Positions 17,441 to 25,040 of a stretch of DNA of 64,000 bases are shown here, piece after piece; position 1 is the first letter of the stretch, and each line of letters begins with the position of its first letter. The translations under genes were made by a program, and so were the position numbers. Origin of the DNA: Gemmatimonadota bacterium. GTDB taxonomy: Bacteria; Gemmatimonadota; Gemmatimonadetes; Longimicrobiales; Gaopeijiaceae. The DNA lies in assembly GCA_041390125.1 (NCBI GenBank), contig JAWKQN010000005.1, forward strand, positions 304,975-368,974, given 5' to 3'. The notes under the pieces are model-generated. The model saw only the letters and a list, made by a program, of their open reading frames with translations, was not told the DNA's origin and made no database searches.

Positions 17441-19506
17441 TCCAACTCGGAGAGCTTTCCCTCTGGATCGCCCTCCCGGTCGCATTGTGGGGGGCGGTCT
17501 TCGGGTTCGCGGGCGGGCGGCTGCGTCGGGGCGACCTCGTCGCCAGTGCCGAGCGGAGCGTCTACGCCGTCTTCGGTCTGATCGTGCTGGTGTCGGCGGG
17601 CATCATCGCCGCCTTTGTCGGCAACCACTACGAGTTCTGGTACGTCGCCTCGTATTCCAACCGCGAGCTCGACCTGTTCTACAAGGTCTCGGGGCTCTGG
17701 GCGGGGCAGCGGGGCAGCCTCGTGTTCTGGGTCTTGTGGCTGACGTTCTTCTCCAGCGTCACCGTGTTCACCAATCGGCGGCGGAACCGCGAGTTCATGC
17801 CGTACGTGGTGGGCACCTTGATGACCATCACCAGCTTCTTCCTGATCGTCCTCCTGTTCGCGGACGTGAACCCCTTCGAGCGCCTGGGCTTCACCCCGGC
17901 GAACGGACGGGGGCTCAACCCGCAGCTCCAGAACTACTGGATGACGATCCACCCGCCCACGCTGTACCTGGGCTTCACCGCCTTCACCATCCCGTTCGCC
18001 TTCGGGGTGGCGGCCCTCCTGAGCGGTCACCTGGACGCGCGCTGGATCAAGGTCACGCGGCGGTGGACCCTGCTGTCGTGGTTCTTCCTCTCCAACGGCA
18101 TCATCTTCGGGATGCGTTGGGCGTACGAGGAGCTGGGCTGGGGCGGCTACTGGTTCTGGGATCCGGTGGAGAACGCGTCGTTGCTGCCGTGGCTGACGGC
18201 CACCGCGTTCCTGCATTCGATCCAGATCCAGGAGAATCGCGGGATGCTGAAGATCTGGAACATGTCGCTCGTGTTCCTGACCTTCCTGCTGACGATCTTC
18301 GCCACCTTCCTGACGCGGTCCGGGCTGATCGAGTCCGTGCACTCCTTCGCGCAGGAGCTCAAGATCGCGTACATCTTCCTGAGCTTCATGGGGGCGCTGA
18401 TCATCGTCGGCGCGCTCCTGATCCTGTACCGGCGGGACCGGCTCCGGACGGACCACCAGTTGCAGTCCTTCCTGTCGCGGGAAGCGGCGTTCCTCTTCAA
18501 CAACCTGATCCTGCTCGGGGCCGCGTTCGCGGTGCTGTGGGGCACGCTCTTCCCCCTGATCACCGAAGGCCTCACGGGCCAGAAGGCCAACGTCGGGCCC
18601 GAATACTTCAACCGCGTCAACGTCCCCATCGGGCTGGTGCTCCTCGCGCTGACCGGCATCGGTCCCGTCATCGCCTGGCGTCGCGCCACGGCGCGCAACC
18701 TCCGGCGTGCCTTCCTCACGCCGCTGGCCGTCACGGTGGTGCTGCTCACGGTCCTGATGGGACTCGGCATGCGCAACGGGTGGGCGCTGACGACCTTCGC
18801 GATCTCGGGCTTCGTGATGACGGTGATCGTGCTGGAGTTCTGGAAGGGCACCCGGGCCCGGGCCCGCATCGAGGGCGAGGGCTTCCTGCCCGCGTTGTAC
18901 CACCTCGTGCAGCGCAATCGGCGGCGCTGGGGTGGCTATGTGGTGCATGCCTCGGTCGTCGTGATCTTCACCGCCTTCGCGGCGTCCCAGTTCGATTCCG
19001 AGGTGCAGGCCACCATCCTCCCCGGGGAGGTGGTGGAGGTCCAGTCCGCGTTCGGGCACACGTACCGGCTCACCTACGAGGGCCTGTCCACGTCCCGGGA
19101 CGGAAGCCTGGGCACCTCGCAGCCCAACGTGCTGCGATGGGTGGCCACGTTCGATGTGCAGAAGGACGGGGAGCCGCTCGGTGTCATGACGGCCGAACGG
19201 CGCTACTACGTGGTGAACGAGCAGGCCGCTTCCGAGGTGGGCATCCGTTCCACGTTCGCCGAGGACCTCTACGTCATCCTGGCCGGTGTCGAGGACCTGT
19301 CCAACACCATGTTCCAGGGCGCGACGGGAGACGCCGAGCGCGCCACGGTGGAGGTGCAGGTCAATCCGCTGGTGGGATGGATCTGGTACGGTGGGATGCT
19401 CCTGGCCCTGGGTTCGCTGATCGCGCTCTGGCCCACCGCCGTGGTCCGCGTGGACACGGCTGCCGGCGCGTCGCGCGAGCGAGCAGTTCCCTCGAGCGTC
19501 GGGTAG
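17437..19506 (+). CDS. ccmF: Haem lyase subunit CcmF
   Basis: A 689-residue polytopic membrane protein of the haem-handling family. The WWD motif WGGYWFWDPVENASLLPW is intact near residue 235, with the flanking histidines needed for haem ligation (HPPTLYLGF upstream, FLHS downstream). A periplasmic domain precedes the last transmembrane helix, as in CcmF generally. It takes haem from CcmE and attaches it to apocytochromes. It starts at GTG overlapping the ccmE stop (GTGA). Length is normal, with no fused CcmH domain. Confidence 0.97.
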   Translation: MIQLGELSLWIALPVALWGAVFGFAGGRLRRGDLVASAERSVYAVFGLIVLVSAGIIAAFVGNHYEFWYVASYSNRELDLFYKVSGLWAGQRGSLVFWVLWLTFFSSVTVFTNRRRNREFMPYVVGTLMTITSFFLIVLLFADVNPFERLGFTPANGRGLNPQLQNYWMTIHPPTLYLGFTAFTIPFAFGVAALLSGHLDARWIKVTRRWTLLSWFFLSNGIIFGMRWAYEELGWGGYWFWDPVENASLLPWLTATAFLHSIQIQENRGMLKIWNMSLVFLTFLLTIFATFLTRSGLIESVHSFAQELKIAYIFLSFMGALIIVGALLILYRRDRLRTDHQLQSFLSREAAFLFNNLILLGAAFAVLWGTLFPLITEGLTGQKANVGPEYFNRVNVPIGLVLLALTGIGPVIAWRRATARNLRRAFLTPLAVTVVLLTVLMGLGMRNGWALTTFAISGFVMTVIVLEFWKGTRARARIEGEGFLPALYHLVQRNRRRWGGYVVHASVVVIFTAFAASQFDSEVQATILPGEVVEVQSAFGHTYRLTYEGLSTSRDGSLGTSQPNVLRWVATFDVQKDGEPLGVMTAERRYYVVNEQAASEVGIRSTFAEDLYVILAGVEDLSNTMFQGATGDAERATVEVQVNPLVGWIWYGGMLLALGSLIALWPTAVVRVDTAAGASRERAVPSSVG

Positions 19507-19510
19507 GCCG

Positions 19511-19933
19511 TTGACCCTGCTCGCGACCGCGGGGGCGTTCCTCTTCGCCCTCGCCCTCGTTCTGTTCGTGATCGAGCCGATCCTGACCGGCCGTTCGGCG
19601 CTCGTCGACGTCGAGGACCACGGCGAGGACGCCGCGTTCCGCAAGCACGCCGCGCTGCGAGCCCTGCGCGACGTCGAGTACGACTACCAGACCGGGAAGC
19701 TGGACGAGTCCGACTATCGGCGTCTCAAGCGCGAGATGGTGGCGGAGGCGGCCGAGGTACTGGGGACCGAGGACGGCGATACGGCCGGCGATCCTCTCGA
19801 GGCCGAGATCCGCGACGTGCGCCTGCGTATCGAGCGGGGAGAGGCCTGTCCGCGATGCGGCGCCGATCGCGCCATCGAGGCCCGCTTCTGCGCGGTGTGC
19901 GGGACGCCGCTCGCGGCGGAGAGCCTCACATGA
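19511..19933 (+). CDS. CcmI-like membrane-anchored protein with C-terminal zinc ribbon
   Basis: A 140-residue protein starting at TTG, with one N-terminal transmembrane helix (residues 4-25), a charged helical middle (ALRDVEYDYQTGKLDESDY, typical of CcmI N-terminal regions) and a C-terminal zinc ribbon with two C-x2-C pairs (CPRCG and CAVCG). It occupies the place where ccmG or ccmH would often lie. It lacks both the LRCxxC of CcmH and a thioredoxin WCxxC. Its role, perhaps apocytochrome handling or complex assembly, is inferred only from position. The ccmA start overlaps its stop. Confidence 0.75.
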   Translation: MTLLATAGAFLFALALVLFVIEPILTGRSALVDVEDHGEDAAFRKHAALRALRDVEYDYQTGKLDESDYRRLKREMVAEAAEVLGTEDGDTAGDPLEAEIRDVRLRIERGEACPRCGADRAIEARFCAVCGTPLAAESLT

Positions 19934-20646
19934 CCCGCGGGCTGGGAGCCCGCGCGCTGACCCGCCGTTTCGGCCCCACCCGCGCCCTGGACGAGCTCGG
20001 GTTCGACCTGGAGCCCGGCCGCTTCCTGACCCTCTTCGGACCCAACGGCGCGGGCAAGACCTCCTTGCTCCGTGTCCTGTCGGGCGCGCTCCGCCCGGAC
20101 AAAGGGCAGCTGACCTGGGACGGCGAGCCGCTGGACGCGCAGGGACCCGACTGGCGGACCCGCGTCGGGATGGTGTCGCACCGCTCGTTCCTGTACGGGC
20201 ACCTCACCACGCGCGAGAACCTCCGCTTCTACGGCTCCCTGTACGGGCTGCCCGACCTCGACCGCAGGATCGACGAGCGCATCGAGACCTTCGGCCTGGG
20301 GAAGTGGCGGGACCTGCCGGCGCGGGCCCTGTCGCGGGGGCTGACGCAGCGGCTTTCGCTGGCCCGCGCGCTCCTGCACGACCCGGATGTCGTGCTTCTG
20401 GACGAGCCCTATACCGGCCTCGACGCGCACGCGGCGTCCCGTCTGGCGGAGATCCTGGAGCACCTGAAGGACGGACGTCGGCTGGTGGTGATGGTCACGC
20501 ACGACCTGGTGCAGGGGGCGCGGCTCGCGGACGTGGTGGCCATCCAGGTCGCGGGGCGCCTCCGGCTGTTCACCGAGGACTTCCCCCGCGACGCCACGCG
20601 GCTGCAGTCCCTCTACCACGAGACGGTCGGAGCGGCCGCCGCGTGA
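19930..20646 (+). CDS. ccmA: Haem exporter ATP-binding protein CcmA
   Basis: A 238-residue ABC ATPase. Walker A is GPNGAGKT, Walker B VVLLDEPYTGLD, and the switch histidine lies in VTHD. The signature loop reads LSRGLTQRLSLARAL rather than LSGGQ, a variation seen in several ABC subfamilies. Together with CcmB and CcmC it releases holo-CcmE from the membrane complex. The start ATG overlaps the upstream stop (ATGA), and the stop overlaps ccmB. Confidence 0.92.
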   Translation: MTRGLGARALTRRFGPTRALDELGFDLEPGRFLTLFGPNGAGKTSLLRVLSGALRPDKGQLTWDGEPLDAQGPDWRTRVGMVSHRSFLYGHLTTRENLRFYGSLYGLPDLDRRIDERIETFGLGKWRDLPARALSRGLTQRLSLARALLHDPDVVLLDEPYTGLDAHAASRLAEILEHLKDGRRLVVMVTHDLVQGARLADVVAIQVAGRLRLFTEDFPRDATRLQSLYHETVGAAAA

Positions 20647-21323
20647 AGACGCTCAGGGCGGTCGGCTGGATCTGCTGGAAGGACCTGGCCATCGAGCTGC
20701 GCACCGGGCGACGGCTCACCGTGATGGTGGCGTTCGCGGTGCTCATCGCGGTCCTGTTCAACTATTCGATCGATCCCGGGCTGGTCCGCCCCCGCGACTT
20801 CGTGAGCGGCCTGCTCTGGCTCACCATCGTCTTCGGCGGCCTGCTGGGCCTGGGCCAGACCTTCCACCTGGAGGAGGAGAACGGCGCGCTGGAGGGCGTG
20901 CTGCTCACGCCGATGCCTCGCGAGGCGCTCTTCCTGGCCAAGGTCCTGTCCAACTACCTGCTGGTCCTGGGCCTGGTGCTCCTCGTGCTGCTGCTCTTCG
21001 GCCTCTTCTTCGCCGTCGACTATGGGGCCCACTGGCTGGTGCTGATCGCCGTCCTGGCGCTGGGCGCCCTGGGCTTCGTCGCGGTCGGGACGCTCTTCGC
21101 GGCGGTCACCGCCCGCTCCACGATGCGGGAGACGTTGCTCCCCGTGCTGGTCTTTCCGATCCTTCTGCCGGTCGTCATCTACGGCGCGGGCGCCACCAAT
21201 CGCCTGCTGTCCGGTCTCGCGGTCTCCGAGGTGGAGGGCAACCTGCGCATGCTGGGCGCCTTCGCCTTGCTCACCCTGACGGTGGGGGCCATCCTCTTCC
21301 GCTTCGTCGTGGAGGACGCATGA
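20643..21323 (+). CDS. ccmB: Haem exporter membrane subunit CcmB
   Basis: A 226-residue membrane protein with about six transmembrane helices. ICWKDLAIELRT at the N-terminus, FHLEEENGALEGVLLTP and the late VFPILLPVVIYGA match CcmB. It pairs with CcmA as the ABC transporter of cytochrome c maturation. It starts at GTG overlapping the ccmA stop and ends overlapping the ccmC start, so the whole run is translationally coupled. Confidence 0.95.
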   Translation: MKTLRAVGWICWKDLAIELRTGRRLTVMVAFAVLIAVLFNYSIDPGLVRPRDFVSGLLWLTIVFGGLLGLGQTFHLEEENGALEGVLLTPMPREALFLAKVLSNYLLVLGLVLLVLLLFGLFFAVDYGAHWLVLIAVLALGALGFVAVGTLFAAVTARSTMRETLLPVLVFPILLPVVIYGAGATNRLLSGLAVSEVEGNLRMLGAFALLTLTVGAILFRFVVEDA

Positions 21324-22009
21324 GGGGTTCTGGTCTACAGAAGGGCGCGGTGGCGCTCGGCGTGCTGGGCGTGGCCATGGTCGTCACGCTCCACTGGATG
21401 ATCTTCTTCTGGGTGCCGACCGAGGCGGCCCAGGGGATCGTCCAGCGCATCTTCTATCTGCACGTGCCCTCGGCCTGGGTGGGGGAGATGGCCTTCGGGC
21501 TGTGTGCCCTGTGCTCCGCCGTCTACCTGTGGCTGCGCGACGAACGGCTCGACATGGCCGCGGTGGCCCTCGCCGAGGGTGGCCTGGTGTTCCTGACCAT
21601 CACCCTGATCGCCGGGCCGCTGTGGGCGCGCGTCGCCTGGGGCCAGTACTGGCAGTGGGAGCCCCGGCTCACGCTCACGCTCCTCCTCTGGGTCCTGTTC
21701 TTCGGATACTTCATGGTGCGGGGCTCCGTCGGCTCCGAGGAGCGGGGACGGCGGCTGGGCGCGGTGATCGCGATCATCGGCGCGATCGACATCCCGTTCA
21801 TCCATCTGAGCGTGATCTGGTTCCGGTCGCTGCACCCTCAGCCCGTCGTGATGAAGCCCGAAGGGCCCACGCTCGATTCCCAGATGCTCGCCACGCTCAT
21901 GATGGGACTCGCGGCCTTCACCGTTCTCTTCTTCGCCGTCTTCCTGCTCCGCTACGGGCTCGAGCGGGCCCGCCGCGAGTCGGCCGTCCTCCTGGAGGCA
22001 GTCCGATGA
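21320..22009 (+). CDS. ccmC: Haem delivery membrane protein CcmC
   Basis: A 229-residue, six-helix membrane protein. The WWD motif reads WGQYWQWEPRLTLTLLLW (Glu where Asp is usual), with flanking histidines in YLHVPSAWV and FIHLSVIWFRSLHP. CcmC loads haem onto CcmE. It overlaps ccmB by four bases at its start and the small CcmD-like gene at its end. Confidence 0.95.
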   Translation: MRGSGLQKGAVALGVLGVAMVVTLHWMIFFWVPTEAAQGIVQRIFYLHVPSAWVGEMAFGLCALCSAVYLWLRDERLDMAAVALAEGGLVFLTITLIAGPLWARVAWGQYWQWEPRLTLTLLLWVLFFGYFMVRGSVGSEERGRRLGAVIAIIGAIDIPFIHLSVIWFRSLHPQPVVMKPEGPTLDSQMLATLMMGLAAFTVLFFAVFLLRYGLERARRESAVLLEAVR

Positions 22010-22242
22010 GGTCCGTTCGTCCCCTGCTGCTCGTGGCCGTCGTGGCCCTGGCCGTTCTCCTCCTCACCGTTCCCGCCGGGGCCCAGGAGCTGTCGGAGCG
22101 CGTCGCGCGCGGAACGCTCCGTCCCTATTGGCACGTCTTCATCGCCTACGCGGTGGGGTGGGTGCTGGTCTTGGGCTGGATCGTGAGCATCGCGCGACGC
22201 ATCGCCCGGCTCGAGCAGCAGGTCGCCACGGCGCGCGAGTAG
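22006..22242 (+). CDS. ccmD: CcmD-like small membrane protein with extended N-terminus
   Basis: A 78-residue protein. Residues 1-27 look like a signal peptide or first helix ending VPAGAQ. Residues 43-65 form a transmembrane helix (WHVFIAYAVGWVLVLGWIV) followed by a basic, coiled stretch ending ARLEQQVATARE. That second half resembles CcmD, which bridges CcmC and the CcmABCE complex, although CcmD is usually shorter and lacks the leading segment. Its place directly after ccmC with a 4-base overlap supports the call. Confidence 0.75.
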   Translation: MRSVRPLLLVAVVALAVLLLTVPAGAQELSERVARGTLRPYWHVFIAYAVGWVLVLGWIVSIARRIARLEQQVATARE

Positions 22243-22248
22243 GGGGCC

Positions 22249-23289
22249 GTGGCGGTGGACGACGGGATCGTCGACCTGCGCAGCGACACCGTCACGCGTC
22301 CGCCGCCCGGAATGCGTCGGGCCATCGCGGACGCGGAGGTCGGCGACGACGTCCTCGACGGGGACCCGACCACGCGCGCCCTCGAGGAGCGCGTGGCCGC
22401 CCTGCTCGGTCAGGAGCGCGCGCTGTTCTTTCCCAGCGGCATCATGGCCAACCAGACCGCGTTGGCGGTGCTGGGCGCGCCGGGGACCGACGTGCTCTGC
22501 GACACGGAGGCCCACATCCTGGTGTGGGAGGAGGACGCCGCCGCGGCGTTGTCCGGCCTGCAGCTGCGGGGGCTGCCCGCGGCGGGTGGGCTGCTGGATG
22601 CCCCGACGCTGGACGCGGCATGGCGACCCCCCTCGCGCCTGACCCCTCGTGTTTCAATCCTGGCCCTGGAGAACACCCATCTCGGATCGGGCGGTCGGAT
22701 CCTGCCCGTGGCCGACCTGGAGCGGCTGGTGGGCTGGGCGCGCGAGCGGGGACTTCGCGTGCACCTGGACGGGGCCCGCCTGTGGCATGCCGCGGTGGCC
22801 ACCGACACGCCGGCGTCCGCGTGGGGCGGGCGGGTGGACACCGTGATGGTCACGCTGTCCAAGGGACTCTGCTGTCCGGCCGGTTCGCTGCTGGCCGGAG
22901 CGGAGGGCGTCATGGAGGAGGCCTGGCGCGTGCGGCGCCGTCTGGGTGGGGCGATGCGCCAGTCCGGCGTGCTGGCGGCAGCGGGCCTGTGGGCGCTCGA
23001 CCACGTGCTTCCCGGGCTCGCGGACGATCACGCGAAGGCGGGGCATCTGGCCCGGGAGCTGGGGCGCCATGCCCCACTCGAGGTCACGATCCCGGAGACG
23101 AACGTGGTGATGATCGACCTTCCGGCGCGCGGCCCGGAGGCAGGCGCCGCGCTGGAGGCGCTCGCGCGGGAGGGCGTCCGGGTCAGCCGATTCGGCGCGC
23201 GGCGGCTGCGGTGCGTGACGCACCGGGACATCTCGTGGTCGGGAGTGGAGAAGGCGGTCGACGTCCTGGGGTCGCTCCTGACAGCCTGA
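22249..23289 (+). CDS. ltaE: Threonine aldolase family PLP enzyme
   Basis: A 346-residue fold-type I PLP enzyme cleaving threonine (or allo-threonine) to glycine and acetaldehyde. VDLRSDTVTRPP, VGDDVLDGDPTT, FFPSGIMANQTAL, ENTHLGSGG, HLDGARLWHA and the Schiff-base lysine in TLSKGLCCPAGS are all family signatures. It begins at GTG six bases after the CcmD-like gene and is probably the last gene of that operon, without an obvious functional link to cytochrome maturation. Confidence 0.92.
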   Translation: MAVDDGIVDLRSDTVTRPPPGMRRAIADAEVGDDVLDGDPTTRALEERVAALLGQERALFFPSGIMANQTALAVLGAPGTDVLCDTEAHILVWEEDAAAALSGLQLRGLPAAGGLLDAPTLDAAWRPPSRLTPRVSILALENTHLGSGGRILPVADLERLVGWARERGLRVHLDGARLWHAAVATDTPASAWGGRVDTVMVTLSKGLCCPAGSLLAGAEGVMEEAWRVRRRLGGAMRQSGVLAAAGLWALDHVLPGLADDHAKAGHLARELGRHAPLEVTIPETNVVMIDLPARGPEAGAALEALAREGVRVSRFGARRLRCVTHRDISWSGVEKAVDVLGSLLTA

Positions 23290-23331
23290 AGGGGCGGCTC
23301 CTCGACGGCCTGAAGGGGCAAGTCCTTGACT
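23284..23331 (+). repeat. Tandem 24-base imperfect repeat at the 3' end of ltaE
   Basis: Two adjacent 24-base units match at 19 of 24 positions and both begin GCCTGAAGGGGC. The first unit contains the ltaE stop codon. The second ends in CTTGACT, which could act as a -35 element, although no well-spaced -10 follows (TAGGTT is 22 bases on). It lies in the leader of the next gene. Confidence 0.5.
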
Positions 23332-23441
23332 GGCTTGGAAGTTGCCCCGTCGTTAGGTTCTTCGAGGCCCGGTGCGGGCCCGGCCGACGCCGGTCACCCT
23401 TGGGCGTCCGGCTCCAACTCAGAGATGGAGGTTCCATTCCC

Positions 23442-24872
23442 ATGAAGATCGCTCGGGGAGCATTCTCCGGGACGATGGCCCTGGCGGCGGCCTTCGCCGC
23501 TGCGGGTTCGCTCACGGCGCAGAGCACGAAAGTGCCGAGCACGCTCCGCTATGGTTCGGGCCTGCTCGACGTGCCCGTCGCCAGCGTTCTCCCGCACATG
23601 GCCATCGTCGGAACCTACTCCGGATTCCCGGTCAGCATCGACCAGACCGTGCAGACCAACGCGGCCGGCGACATCGTCGGCCGGGGCGCGGCCTACGAGA
23701 AGTGGCTCTCGGACGCCTCGATCGCCATCGGTCTCTTCGATCGCGTCGAAGCCGGTGTCACCGTGCAGAACTTCTCGGACGCCGAATCGGGCGGCAGCAT
23801 GGTCGGCGCATTCGGACGCGTGGCCATCGTGCGCCCCGAGGCCCAGGGCCTCGGCCTCGCGGTCGGTGCGCGCTACGTCTCGCCTCCGTCGTTCGACAAC
23901 ACGTCGCGCGATGACTATCAGCCGAGCCGCCTGGGCTTCCCGGACGCCCGACTGACGGAGACCTACGGTGCCAACAGCGGCCGTGACGACGTCAACACGC
24001 AGTTCACGCCGTACGTCGTCGGCACCGCGCAGTTGAGGGGCTTCGACTCCGACATCTTCCCCGAGCACGACTTCACGTTCTCGGTGGGCTGGGGCGCCGG
24101 GATGTTCAAGGACGGAGACCAGCTGCCCTGGTATTCGTTCGCGGACTCCGAGGGATGGTTCACCGGCGCGGCGTTGCACATGGCGCTCGGCGAGACCAGC
24201 CTGCTCAACCTGATCGGGGAGTGGAACGGGTTCGACATCAACCTCGGCGCGCAGGCCGACTTCGGAGGCTTCCGCATCGGCGGCTTCCTGCTCGGCGCCA
24301 ACTACGCCGAGGAGGTCTCGATCTACCGCTCCAAGAAGTTCGGCGTGCTCGGCTCGGTCGCGCTCTGCCCGCAGACCGGTGGCCTCTGCAAGCCGGGCCT
24401 GCTCGATCGTCCGATGCCCGACACCATCGTGCTGCCGGCTCCGCCGCCGGACACCGTCGTGGTCGAGCGCACGGTCGCGCCGCCGCTGCCCACGGGCACG
24501 TCGACGCCGATCTGCCTCGCGACCGGTGCCACGGAGACGGTGCTCGTCACCGCCCAGGGCGACACGCTCGTCGGGCCGCAGCGCGTCTCGGTGCGTCAGC
24601 TCCGGCCGGGCGTGGTCTTCGCCGGCTCCTACGCCGAGGGCGCGTCCTGGTTCGAGAACGACGACGCCGTGACGTTCGAGCGGCGCAACTACTCGAAGTC
24701 GGGCGGTGAGGTTCGTCTCTCCTGCAACGACATCATGCAGGTGGGCGAGTTCAACGGCGTGCCGCTGTTCGCGGACCGCGGTGGCTCGACCCCCTACCAG
24801 ACGCTCTACGTGCCGGTCCGGCCCGGTGTCTGGCAGGCCTACCAGTCGGGGCTGCAGCGCACGCGCGGCTGA
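23442..24872 (+). CDS. Secreted outer-membrane beta-barrel-like protein of unknown function
   Basis: A 476-residue protein with a clear Sec signal peptide (MKIARGAFSGTMALAAAF, cleavage after LTAQ). Residues 30-300 alternate short aromatic or glycine-rich strands (GLAVGARYVSP, FTFSVGWGAGMF, GFRIGGFLLGANYAEE), suggesting a beta-barrel. A proline-rich linker with PAPPPDTVVVERTVAPP follows, and the C-terminal 130 residues form a separate domain with two or three cysteines. GGAGG lies nine bases before the start. It stands alone with its own terminator. I do not recognise the family; the linker is reminiscent of OmpA-type proteins but no OmpA peptidoglycan motif is visible. Confidence 0.75.
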   Translation: MKIARGAFSGTMALAAAFAAAGSLTAQSTKVPSTLRYGSGLLDVPVASVLPHMAIVGTYSGFPVSIDQTVQTNAAGDIVGRGAAYEKWLSDASIAIGLFDRVEAGVTVQNFSDAESGGSMVGAFGRVAIVRPEAQGLGLAVGARYVSPPSFDNTSRDDYQPSRLGFPDARLTETYGANSGRDDVNTQFTPYVVGTAQLRGFDSDIFPEHDFTFSVGWGAGMFKDGDQLPWYSFADSEGWFTGAALHMALGETSLLNLIGEWNGFDINLGAQADFGGFRIGGFLLGANYAEEVSIYRSKKFGVLGSVALCPQTGGLCKPGLLDRPMPDTIVLPAPPPDTVVVERTVAPPLPTGTSTPICLATGATETVLVTAQGDTLVGPQRVSVRQLRPGVVFAGSYAEGASWFENDDAVTFERRNYSKSGGEVRLSCNDIMQVGEFNGVPLFADRGGSTPYQTLYVPVRPGVWQAYQSGLQRTRG

Positions 24873-24896
24873 CGCGAACCCGAGGTCCTGTGGGTC

Positions 24897-24932
24897 CCAC
24901 GGGCCCGCTTCCTCCGGGAGGCGGGCCCGTGG
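24897..24932 (+). terminator. Hairpin terminator after the beta-barrel gene
   Basis: A perfect 12-base stem (CCACGGGCCCGC with its complement) and a 12-base loop, 24 bases after the stop codon. No U-run follows, so termination strength is uncertain. Confidence 0.65.
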
Positions 24933-24960
24933 TGCATCCCCGGTCCCGGGAGCGGCGGAC

Positions 24961-24988
24961 GTTGCCCCTCCCGCCGCCGCGCATAGCT
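24961..24988 (+). promoter_or_regulatory. Possible sigma-70-type promoter TTGCCC-16-TAGCTT
   Basis: A -35-like TTGCCC and -10-like TAGCTT with a 16-base spacer lie about 50 bases before the RnfD-like gene and after the upstream terminator. This is a motif match only. Confidence 0.35.
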
Positions 24989-25040
24989 TCGGGGAGACGG
25001 CCGGCCCCTCGCCGCCGATTTCCGGAAGCCCAGATTCGCC

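Noticed and set aside
19840..19925. The C-x2-C pairs of the CcmI-like protein as a CcmH or CcmG active site
   Set aside because: Two spaced CPRCG/CAVCG pairs are a zinc ribbon; neither LRCxxC nor a thioredoxin WCxxC is present.
22128..23441. A long in-frame upstream extension of the beta-barrel protein gene at 23442
   Set aside because: The extension overlaps the CcmD-like and threonine aldolase genes in another frame and is low-complexity. The signal peptide and ribosome site fix the start at 23442.
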